From an uncultured Clostridia bacterium (GTDB lineage: Bacteria; Bacillota; Clostridia; Oscillospirales; CAG-272), in NCBI GenBank assembly GCA_937898155.1, contig CALEJO010000038.1, positions 1 through 10,624 of the forward strand: DNA of 10,624 nucleotides, written 5' to 3'. Numbering within the stretch: the stretch's first letter is position 1; each line of letters begins with the position of its first letter. The notes under the pieces were generated by a model. That model did no database searches. It saw nothing but the letters and a program-made list of their open reading frames with translations, and was not told the origin of the DNA. This document shows positions 1 to 5,278 of this stretch, one piece after another. The position numbers and the translations under genes are program-made.

Positions 1-1
1 G

Positions 2-481
2 ATTTCCTCGAAGCCCGTCATCATGCTGACCGCCAAAGGGGAAGTGTTCGACAAGGTGCTGGGGCTCGAGCTCGGCGCGGACGATTTTCTGACGAAGCCC
101 GTCGACATGAAAGAGCTGACCGCGCGCATTAAGGCGGTGCTCCGCCGTTGCCAGATGCAGGAGACCTCCGCAAACGACAAGACCGTGAAATACGACGCGC
201 TCGAAATCTCCCTTGAAAAATACGAGCTCAAAGTCAACGGCAAGGTCGTGGACCTTCCGCCGAAAGAACTGGAACTGCTGTATTTCCTCGCCTCCAACGA
301 AAACCGCGTGTTCACGCGCGATCAGTTGCTCGATAACGTCTGGGGCTACGATTATTACGGGGATTCCCGCACCGTAGACGTTCACATCAAGCGTCTGCGC
401 GAAAAACTCGAGGGTGTCAGCGAAAAATGGGCGCTGAAAACCATCTGGGGAGTCGGATATAAGTTTGAGCTGCACGAGTAA
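2..481 (+). CDS. OmpR/PhoB-family response regulator (5' partial)
   Basis: This is the C-terminal 159 residues of a DNA-binding response regulator; the start lies before the window, so the phosphoacceptor Asp cannot be seen. What remains of the receiver domain shows the conserved Thr of VIMLTA and the conserved Lys of FLTKPVD, both standard active-site residues of the family. A linker follows, then a winged-helix effector domain: LPPKELELLYFLASNENRVF, the recognition region RTVDVHIKRLREKL and the wing KTIWGVGYKF. This layout is typical of the OmpR/PhoB subfamily. It should activate or repress promoters when phosphorylated by the kinase encoded 14 bp downstream. Its target genes cannot be told from the sequence. 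The TAA stop is intact. An ATG at position 23 is internal to the receiver domain and is not the true start. Confidence 0.95.
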   Translation: MSSKPVIMLTAKGEVFDKVLGLELGADDFLTKPVDMKELTARIKAVLRRCQMQETSANDKTVKYDALEISLEKYELKVNGKVVDLPPKELELLYFLASNENRVFTRDQLLDNVWGYDYYGDSRTVDVHIKRLREKLEGVSEKWALKTIWGVGYKFELHE

Positions 482-495
482 ATGAGGCGCTTTTT

Positions 496-1977
496 GTGAA
501 AAAAAGTATTTTTATCCGCTATATTTCGACCTTCTTGCTGATCATTTTCGTGAGCTTTCTGATTCTGACGCTGATCATCAGCTCGATGACCGTCCGATCG
601 GAAAACGCGCAAAGACGCATGGTGGCGCAGAATACGGCGGAATATATCAAAGAATATCTGATTTCGGAGCCGTCGATCCCGCTGCCGCTGACCTTTGAAC
701 AGTTCATCGCGCTGAAAGAGAACGACATCTCCACGATGATCGACATTCTCTCCAAAAACGCGGAGAAAATGACGATTTTCATTACGTCGCCGAACGGAAA
801 AATCCTGGTCTGCACAGACGATCTGTATCACGGAGCCATTCAGGATAAAAAGGTGCTGGAAGCGATCACGGGCAACGACAAAACCCACCTTTATTCCGAT
901 ATGGGCGGGCTTTTGCCGCAACGGTGCGGCGTTTTCGTCACGCCGTTCATCTATAAAGAGAGCACTGTTCCCGCGGGCGCGCTGATCGTCTGCTACGGCG
1001 CGGATCCGATCAACGATCTGACGATGAGCACGATCCGCACGATCGTGCTGGCGAGCTTGTGGGTGATGATCGCGAGCTTCGTCGTCATCTATTTCATCAC
1101 GGAAAAGATCGTGTCTCCGATCAAACAGATGACGCACGCGACGCGCGAATTCGGAAAAGGGAAGTTTGACGTCAAAATCCCCGTCGAGGGCGAAGACGAG
1201 ATTGCCGAGCTCGCTACGGCGTTTAATTCGATGGCGGACTCGCTCGCTAATTACGAATATACGCGAAGTTCGTTTATCGCAAACGTATCGCACGATCTGC
1301 GCACGCCGATGACGTCGATTTCCGGCTTCATCGACGGAATTTTAGAGGGCGCGATCCCGCCCGAGAAACAGCCCTACTATCTCGAAATCATCGGGCAGGA
1401 GGTGAAGCGCCTGTCGCGCCTCGTTTCTTCGCTGCTCGACATTTCCCGCATGGAATCGGGCAACCGGAAATTTGAGAAAACGCCGTTCGACATCTGCGAA
1501 ATGGCGCGCATCATCCTGCTTTCTTTCGAATCGAAGATCGACGCGAAAAAGCTCGACGTGACCTTTGACGCGCCGGACGAACGGCTGAACGTCTATTCCG
1601 ACAAGGACGCGATCAACCAGGTGCTCTATAACCTTTGCGACAACGCTGTGAAGTTTGCACGCGAGGGCGGGCAATATCGCATCACAATCAGCGAGGCGCA
1701 AAATCGCGTGCTGGTGAAGGTTTATAACGAGGGCGAGGGCATCGCCGCGGCGGACGTCCCGCACATTTTCGACCGGTTCTATAAGAGCGACAAGAGCCGC
1801 GGGCTGGACAAAACGGGCGTCGGGCTTGGGCTCTATATCTGCAAGGCGATCATGGACAATCTCGGCGAATCCATTTCCGTGCGCAGCACGGAGGGAGAAT
1901 TCTGCGAGTTTACGATCTCCGTCACGAAATATAAAGGAAAACTGCCGGCGGAATTGCCGCCGCAAAAAGAAGATTGA
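496..1977 (+). CDS. Membrane sensor histidine kinase (HAMP-HisKA-HATPase)
   Basis: This 493-residue two-component sensor kinase is probably the partner of the preceding response regulator. It has TM1 at about residues 9-30, an extracellular sensor region at about 31-180, TM2 at about 182-201 and a HAMP linker at about 203-255. The HisKA domain carries the phosphorylated His266 in SHDLRTPMTSI. The ATP-binding domain shows the N box (NLCDNAVKF, Asn383), a G1-like box (NEGEGI), the F box (FDRFYK) and the G2 box (GVGLGL). The G1 box has Asn where many kinases have Asp, a variant I believe occurs in other active kinases. The start is GTG at 496, with TGAGG eight bases upstream; no better ATG is seen. 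The extracellular region is long enough for a small ligand-binding fold, but its signal is unknown. The stop codon TGA lies inside a -35 box for the next transcript. Confidence 0.95.
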   Translation: MKKSIFIRYISTFLLIIFVSFLILTLIISSMTVRSENAQRRMVAQNTAEYIKEYLISEPSIPLPLTFEQFIALKENDISTMIDILSKNAEKMTIFITSPNGKILVCTDDLYHGAIQDKKVLEAITGNDKTHLYSDMGGLLPQRCGVFVTPFIYKESTVPAGALIVCYGADPINDLTMSTIRTIVLASLWVMIASFVVIYFITEKIVSPIKQMTHATREFGKGKFDVKIPVEGEDEIAELATAFNSMADSLANYEYTRSSFIANVSHDLRTPMTSISGFIDGILEGAIPPEKQPYYLEIIGQEVKRLSRLVSSLLDISRMESGNRKFEKTPFDICEMARIILLSFESKIDAKKLDVTFDAPDERLNVYSDKDAINQVLYNLCDNAVKFAREGGQYRITISEAQNRVLVKVYNEGEGIAAADVPHIFDRFYKSDKSRGLDKTGVGLGLYICKAIMDNLGESISVRSTEGEFCEFTISVTKYKGKLPAELPPQKED

Positions 1978-2002
1978 CAAACGCGACGCGATCGGATATC
2001 AT
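1974..2002 (+). promoter_or_regulatory. Sigma-A-type promoter upstream of rpe
   Basis: TTGACA at 1974-1979 and TATCAT at 1997-2002 are separated by exactly 17 bp. The -35 hexamer matches consensus and the -10 matches at five of six positions. The kinase stop codon TGA (1975-1977) lies within the -35 box. Transcription would start near 2008-2010 and read toward rpe. Confidence 0.65.
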
Positions 2003-2006
2003 AAAC

Positions 2007-2032
2007 TCGGGCTGTCGAAACCGACAGCCCGA
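2007..2032 (+). other. Perfect 11-bp stem-loop at the predicted 5' end of the rpe transcript
   Basis: TCGGGCTGTCG (2007-2017) pairs perfectly with CGACAGCCCGA (2022-2032) around an AAAC loop. It starts at the predicted transcription start of the promoter just upstream. It could protect the 5' end of the mRNA or be part of a leader switch. It could instead terminate the kinase transcript, but A residues rather than a U tract follow it, so that is less likely. Confidence 0.6.
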
Positions 2033-2277
2033 AAAATAGAAAAGCCGACGCTCCATACCGATTCCGAAACGACCTTATTTTTTCACGTCCGGATATGGAG
2101 AGCACGGCGGATTTTCCCGTTCATCATCAGCATATGCCTTGCCGGAATGTGTGATACCGACGGAAAAATCGCGTTTTTTCCCTCTTTCCCGATTTGCGAT
2201 TTTTATCGGAACTTCGGGCCTGTCTTTCAGACGCGGACATCCGCTTTTGCAAGATATTTTTTTCGGAGGACTACCAT
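2033..2277 (+). promoter_or_regulatory. Structured leader / intergenic region before rpe
   Basis: No gene is supported in these 245 bases. Several pairings are visible. CTCCATACCG (2051-2060) pairs with 2090-2100 with one bulged A. AAAAATCGC (2164-2172) pairs with GCGATTTTT (2196-2204). GTCTTTCAGAC forms a small hairpin at about 2222-2232. A seven-T run (2257-2263) precedes the ribosome binding site. TCGGGCCTGTC at 2214-2224 can pair with the 3' arm of the first hairpin, which allows an alternative fold. I recognise no known riboswitch class. The ribosome binding site GGAGGA is at 2265-2270. Confidence 0.4.
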
Positions 2278-2943
2278 ATGATCAAAATTTCTCCCTCGGT
2301 GCTTGCCTGTGATTTCGCGCATCTCGGCGCGGAAGTCGAAAAGGTCGAAAAGGGCGGCGCGGAGCTGCTGCATCTCGACGTGATGGACGGCGCGTTCGTG
2401 CCGAATATTTCGTTCGGCCCCGGCGTGATCCGTTCGATCCGCGCACAGTCGAAAATGATCTTTGACGTGCATCTGATGATCGAAGACCCCGGTCGCTACA
2501 TTGACGCGTTCGTGAAAGCGGGCGCGGATATCATCACGATCCATTATGAAAGCTGCGACGATCCGATCGCCGTGCTGAAACAGATTCGCGCGGCGGGCGT
2601 GATCCCGTCGATCTCGATCAAGCCGAAAACGCCCGCATCGGTCCTCGGGCCGATTTTGCCTTATGTGGATATGGTCCTCGTCATGACGGTGGAGCCCGGC
2701 TTCGGCGGACAGAAGTTCATGGCGGACAAGATGGACACCGTCAAAGAAGTGCGCGACATGGCACGCGCGGCGGGCAGGAAAATCGATATTGAAGTGGACG
2801 GTGGGATCAACGCCGAAACGGGCGCGATCGCCGCAAAAGCGGGCGCGAACGTCCTCGTTGCCGGTTCTTCGGTTTTCGGCGCGGAAAACGCGGCGGAGGC
2901 AATTCAGGCAATTCGTTCCGCGGCGGAAAACGCGATCGCGTGA
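2278..2943 (+). CDS. rpe: Ribulose-phosphate 3-epimerase
   Basis: This enzyme interconverts D-ribulose 5-phosphate and D-xylulose 5-phosphate in the non-oxidative pentose phosphate pathway, in the cytoplasm. The product has 221 residues, the usual length for the family, and the fold is a TIM barrel. Family landmarks are all present: SPS at residues 5-7; HLDVMDG with metal ligands His32 and Asp34; DVHLMI with His65; MTVEPGFGGQKF at 136-147, the phosphate-loop and substrate region; and VDGGIN with Asp174, the second catalytic acid. AGSSVF near the C terminus completes the phosphate site. I chose ATG 2278 because GGAGGA sits seven bases upstream and the protein then starts MIKISPSVLACDF, as is typical. 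The frame is open back to 2194, but that extension has no homology-like features. It is transcribed alone, from the promoter overlapping the kinase stop codon. Confidence 0.97.
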   Translation: MIKISPSVLACDFAHLGAEVEKVEKGGAELLHLDVMDGAFVPNISFGPGVIRSIRAQSKMIFDVHLMIEDPGRYIDAFVKAGADIITIHYESCDDPIAVLKQIRAAGVIPSISIKPKTPASVLGPILPYVDMVLVMTVEPGFGGQKFMADKMDTVKEVRDMARAAGRKIDIEVDGGINAETGAIAAKAGANVLVAGSSVFGAENAAEAIQAIRSAAENAIA

Positions 2944-2946
2944 CGC

Positions 2947-2968
2947 TTTCCCGCGAAAAAGCGGGAGA
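2947..2968 (+). terminator. Stem-loop after rpe, weak terminator candidate
   Basis: TTTCCCGC pairs with GCGGGAGA around GAAAAA (eight pairs, one of them G-U), starting three bases after the rpe stop codon. The position suggests transcript termination or 3'-end protection. There is no clear U tract (AATTCGCATTT follows), so efficiency is uncertain. Confidence 0.4.
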
Positions 2969-2983
2969 AATTCGCATTTACTC

Positions 2984-3012
2984 TTGACAAAAAGGAAGAT
3001 TTGTGATAGCAT
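2984..3012 (+). promoter_or_regulatory. Probable promoter of tRNA-Ser
   Basis: TTGACA (2984-2989) and TAGCAT (3007-3012) are 17 bp apart, and a TG one base before the -10 gives an extended -10 element. The -10 hexamer itself matches only four of six positions. Transcription would start near 3018-3020, about 70 bases before the tRNA, leaving a 5' leader to be trimmed. The left arm of a perfect inverted repeat fills most of the spacer. Confidence 0.55.
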
Positions 3013-3034
3013 ATCTTATGCAAATCTTCCTTTT
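2990..3034. repeat. Perfect 14-bp inverted repeat around the tRNA promoter
   Basis: AAAAGGAAGATTTG (2990-3003) and CAAATCTTCCTTTT (3021-3034) are exact reverse complements separated by 17 bp. The left arm lies between the -35 and -10 boxes and the right arm just after the predicted start site. A smaller inner pairing, GCATA-TCT-TATGC, sits between them. It may be an operator, a cruciform or a 5' hairpin, or the footprint of an insertion. Confidence 0.7.
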
Positions 3035-3089
3035 GTGAAGAAAATACAGGATGTCGGAGTCGCACGGCTCGCCCGATGTCAAAAGATTC

Positions 3090-3184
3090 GGAGAAGTACT
3101 CAAGTTGGCCGAAGAGGCGCCCCTGCTAAGGGTGTAGGTCGGACTTAAACCGGCGCGAGAGTTCAAATCTCTCCTTCTCCGCCA
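3090..3184 (+). tRNA. tRNA-Ser (anticodon GCU)
   Basis: A complete class II tRNA with a long variable arm can be folded by hand. The acceptor stem GGAGAAG (3090-3096) pairs with CTTCTCC (3174-3180), followed by discriminator G3181 and an encoded CCA (3182-3184). The anticodon stem CGCCC/GGGTG (3118-3122, 3130-3134; one G-U pair) carries the loop CTGCTAA, so the anticodon is GCT at 3125-3127, reading Ser codons AGC and AGU. The T arm is GAGAG-TTCAAAT-CTCTC. The 20-odd bases between the anticodon and T arms fit the extra arm of a serine tRNA. The gene marks the left edge of the AT-rich block. Confidence 0.95.
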
Positions 3185-3185
3185 A

Positions 3186-3229
3186 CAAAGAACGAACATT
3201 TGTCTACCATGGCAGATGTTCGTTCTTTG
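3186..3229 (+). terminator. Long stem-loop directly after tRNA-Ser
   Basis: The 17 bases at 3186-3202 pair with 3213-3229 (one G-U pair) around a ten-base loop, two bases after the CCA. The placement fits a tRNA terminator. No clean U tract follows (GCAATTTGC), so termination may be partial and the hairpin may instead guide 3' processing. It is the first AT-rich sequence after the tRNA. Confidence 0.55.
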
Positions 3230-3265
3230 CAATTTGCAATATTTGGATAATATATCTTTGAACAC

Positions 3266-3294
3266 TTGACCTTGTAATGGAATAATGCTATAAT
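3266..3294 (+). promoter_or_regulatory. Strong extended -10 promoter of the restriction-modification unit
   Basis: TTGACC (3266-3271) and a perfect TATAAT (3289-3294) are separated by 17 bp, with TG at 3286-3287 forming an extended -10. The predicted start is near 3301, giving a short leader of about 26 bases before the methyltransferase ATG. No operator or controller-protein box is apparent. Confidence 0.8.
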
Positions 3295-3326
3295 TAGTCG
3301 AAACATATCAATTGTTGGAGGAGCAT

Positions 3327-4241
3327 ATGGAGTTAAATGAATATAGATATGTTTGCAAAAATGCGCTTGATTTTTGCAAAGAATTATCGGACGACTCTGT
3401 AAAACTCATCTTTCCTTCTCCGCCATACAATATCGGAAAAGCTTATGAAACGAAAACAAGCATCGATGAATACATAAGCAATCTTGAGCCGATGTTAAAT
3501 GAATTTGCAAGAATACTATCAGAAGATGGAAGTCTTTGCTGGCAAACGGGCAATTATGTGGAAGACGGCGAAATATATCCGCTTGACATATATTTTTATC
3601 CAATTTTTAAGAAACTTGGTCTGCATCTTAGAAATAGAATCATATGGCATTTTGGTCATGGACTTCACTGCACAAAACGTTTTAGTGGCCGCTATGAAAC
3701 CATTCTTTGGTTTACAAAGTCAGAAAACTACACTTTTAATCTTGATGATGTTCGTATTCCATCAAAATATCCGGGAAAACGATATTTCAAGGGAGATAAG
3801 AAAGGACAAATTAGTGGAAATCCTAAAGGTAAAAATCCAGAAGATGTGTGGGAAATGACATTAGAAAGACTTGTCGATGATTGGGATGGCTTGATTTGGG
3901 AGATACCAAATGTTAAGAATAACCATCCGGAAAAAGAAGACCATCCATGCCAATTTCCAATAGAGTTGGTCGAAAGATGCGTGCTTGCATTAACAAACGA
4001 AAACGATATTGTTTACGATCCGTTTGCAGGTGTTGGATCTTCTCTTTTGGCTGCTTTAAAAAACAATCGTCGTGCATATGGTACTGAGTGGGAACAAAAA
4101 TATATCGATATAGGATTAGAGCGAATCAACAGGTTAAAAAACGACATGCTTATTACAAGACCAATTTATCAAAAAATATGGACTCCTGGACCGAAAGATA
4201 AAATAGCAAGAAAGCCTGATGAATGGGGTGAAAACATATGA
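3327..4241 (+). CDS. Type II DNA methyltransferase, beta class (probable N4-cytosine)
   Basis: This 304-residue enzyme should transfer a methyl group from S-adenosylmethionine to DNA and protect the host from the endonuclease encoded next. The catalytic motif IV, SPPYNIG (residues 31-37), comes first. The SAM-binding motif I, DPFAGVGSS (231-239), comes near the C terminus after HPCQFP (206-211). That order defines the beta class. SPPY, rather than DPPY, favours N4-cytosine as the product, but N6-adenine is not excluded. The variable region between about 135 and 205 is the likely target-recognition segment. ATG 3327 is chosen because GGAGG (3317-3321) lies five bases upstream; a TTG at 3312 would overlap that site. 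Composition and codon use (AGA, ATA) differ sharply from the flanking genes, suggesting transfer. The stop overlaps the next start as ATGA. Confidence 0.92.
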   Translation: MELNEYRYVCKNALDFCKELSDDSVKLIFPSPPYNIGKAYETKTSIDEYISNLEPMLNEFARILSEDGSLCWQTGNYVEDGEIYPLDIYFYPIFKKLGLHLRNRIIWHFGHGLHCTKRFSGRYETILWFTKSENYTFNLDDVRIPSKYPGKRYFKGDKKGQISGNPKGKNPEDVWEMTLERLVDDWDGLIWEIPNVKNNHPEKEDHPCQFPIELVERCVLALTNENDIVYDPFAGVGSSLLAALKNNRRAYGTEWEQKYIDIGLERINRLKNDMLITRPIYQKIWTPGPKDKIARKPDEWGENI

Positions 4242-4864
4242 GAATTGCAAATATGTATAGTCATCTTAATGGACATGAGCATTTGCTTGTTCATAAGAAG
4301 GAATTATTGGATGAGATAATATCTGCCGTTCAGACTATTGATGCAAACAACTATACAAAAATAAGCAAAGCAAAGCCGTCATTTGGAAGAACATTTTATG
4401 ACCAGAAGGCAATAAACAAAAAGTTTGAGGAAATACTTTTTCCGCAAGGTTGGCAGTCTGTAACAACCCCGTATTATGTTACGGGTGATATTGAAACGGC
4501 ACGAGAAATAGCTAACATCAGGGAAAGAGAAGAACAGAAACGAATTATCGAAGCAAAGGGATTTGAAGCATACAGCACAAATAACCAAGTTGATTTTGTG
4601 AAAGATAGAGTGGCTGTTGAGGTTCAGTTCGGTAAGTATTTCAGTGTTGCCTATGATCTTCATGTTAAACATACTTTTTTCTATCTTCGCAATGACATTG
4701 ATGTGGGTATTGAGATTATTCCAACAAAAGCAATGTGTATGAAAATGGATACCGGAGTGGCTTGGTTTGAAAATGAGGTCGCAAATGTAATACGAGAGGG
4801 ACGATCCAATCCAACTGTTCCAATTGTAATGTTTGGTATTGAGCCAGAAGAAATAAGGATTTGA
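4238..4864 (+). CDS. Type II restriction endonuclease, BstYI/BglII-like
   Basis: This 208-residue protein overlaps the methyltransferase by 4 bp (ATGA), with GGGGTG seven bases before the ATG, so translation is probably coupled. The core reads VDFVKDRVAVEVQFGKY. Asp119, Glu128 and Gln130 give the D-x8-E-x-Q pattern of the BglII-type PD-(D/E)XK nuclease fold, where BglII has Asp84, Glu93 and Gln95. From memory, the whole protein resembles R.BstYI closely (N-terminal VYSHLNG-like segment, EVQFGKY core, similar length). That predicts cutting at RGATCY, probably R^GATCY, as a dimer with magnesium. I could not align it, so the exact site is inference. No controller protein gene is present, so delay of nuclease expression would depend on other means. 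It is AT-rich like its partner. Confidence 0.85.
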   Translation: MRIANMYSHLNGHEHLLVHKKELLDEIISAVQTIDANNYTKISKAKPSFGRTFYDQKAINKKFEEILFPQGWQSVTTPYYVTGDIETAREIANIREREEQKRIIEAKGFEAYSTNNQVDFVKDRVAVEVQFGKYFSVAYDLHVKHTFFYLRNDIDVGIEIIPTKAMCMKMDTGVAWFENEVANVIREGRSNPTVPIVMFGIEPEEIRI

Positions 4865-4869
4865 CTTAA

Positions 4870-4914
4870 ACGACTTTTGGTCGTACTTGCCTTGATTATA
4901 CGACGTTTGGTCGT
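4870..4914. repeat. Two near-identical 15-bp palindromes, 30 bp apart
   Basis: ACGACTTTTGGTCGT (4870-4884) and ACGACGTTTGGTCGT (4900-4914) differ at one loop base. Each has perfect 5-bp arms (ACGAC/GTCGT), and their starts are exactly 30 bp apart. They lie between the endonuclease stop codon and its terminator. They could be protein-binding sites, recombination core sites or small RNA hairpins; no function is known to me. Confidence 0.6.
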
Positions 4915-4929
4915 TCTTATACAAGTGAG

Positions 4930-4972
4930 AACCCTTGAAAATGTAGTGTTTTCAAGGGTTTTTGCTTTTTTT
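4930..4972 (+). terminator. Strong intrinsic terminator of the restriction-modification unit
   Basis: AACCCTTGAAAA (4930-4941) pairs perfectly over 12 bp with TTTTCAAGGGTT (4949-4960) around TGTAGTG, and is followed by a T-rich tail to 4972. This is a classic Rho-independent terminator for the methyltransferase-endonuclease transcript. Confidence 0.9.
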
Positions 4973-5010
4973 GTTTTCACTTTTTTCGGCAATTACCAAC
5001 TATCTACCAC

Positions 5011-5163
5011 TTATCGTTTTTCGGACGGTTTTTCTTTGTCATCAGAGGTCGGTTTTTCATCATCGGTTTCATCGGTTTCATCCGTTTCGAGTTCGGATAA
5101 CAAAAGATGTTTTTGTCGTATAAATCCCGTTTTATCGAATGGCTTAAAAACAGCAACTACTGG
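5011..5163 (-). pseudogene. Coding remnant with acidic C-terminal tail
   Basis: This 50-codon open frame on the minus strand lacks an ATG and is blocked upstream by TGA (5164-5166), so it cannot be a complete gene as it stands. It reads roughly as VFKPFDKTGFIRQKHLLLSE followed by a charged tail, ETDETDETDDEKPTSDDKEK, ending at TAA. Low complexity at the end and an ordered-looking N-terminal part make it resemble the end of a larger protein whose front was lost, perhaps when the AT-rich block joined the host DNA. It is not recognised. It could also be a chance frame, since the region has no ribosome binding site or promoter that I can see. Confidence 0.3.
5062..5088. repeat. Three tandem 9-bp units
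   Basis: ATCGGTTTC is present twice in direct succession (5062-5070, 5071-5079) and followed by ATCCGTTTC (5080-5088). On the minus strand the units encode the repeated acidic Asp-Glu-Thr-type tail of the remnant. The period is a multiple of three, as expected for slippage inside coding sequence. Confidence 0.8.
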
Positions 5164-5251
5164 TCATGTTTTTTGACAATCACCAAATCAAGACGCCGAT
5201 GAAAGCAACAGAGCGCGGATGCCCTTTTGCCGGATTTTCTGACAAAAAAAG

Positions 5252-5278
5252 AAAAAGACAGGGGACACCTGTCTTTTT
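5252..5278. terminator. Bidirectional intrinsic terminator after the propeller gene
   Basis: AAAAAGACAGG (5252-5262) pairs over 11 bp with CCTGTCTTTTT (5268-5278) around GGACA. T runs occur on both strands, so it can end minus-strand transcription of the gene finishing at 5279 and plus-strand transcription leaving the AT-rich block. Confidence 0.85.

Noticed and set aside
3051..3137. Short ATG frame of 28 codons reading into tRNA-Ser
   Set aside because: It overlaps the mature tRNA and ends in its variable arm; AGG is too close to the ATG to serve as a ribosome binding site.
4861..4889. TTGACT overlapping the endonuclease stop codon as a third stop/-35 fusion
   Set aside because: At 17 bp spacing the -10 position reads TACTTG, a poor match, and only the terminator lies downstream.
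4379..4924. 181-codon minus-strand frame
   Set aside because: It lies antisense to the endonuclease, whose frame carries clear catalytic motifs; no independent support.
5062..5088. Short tandem repeats considered as a CRISPR-like or regulatory array
   Set aside because: The units are only 9 bp, directly abutting and without spacers; they are simply repeated acidic codons on the minus strand.
4877..5176. 99-codon plus-strand frame after the endonuclease
   Set aside because: It starts at TTG inside a palindrome, runs straight through the strong terminator and has no ribosome binding site; its Ser-rich part is the antisense of the acidic remnant.
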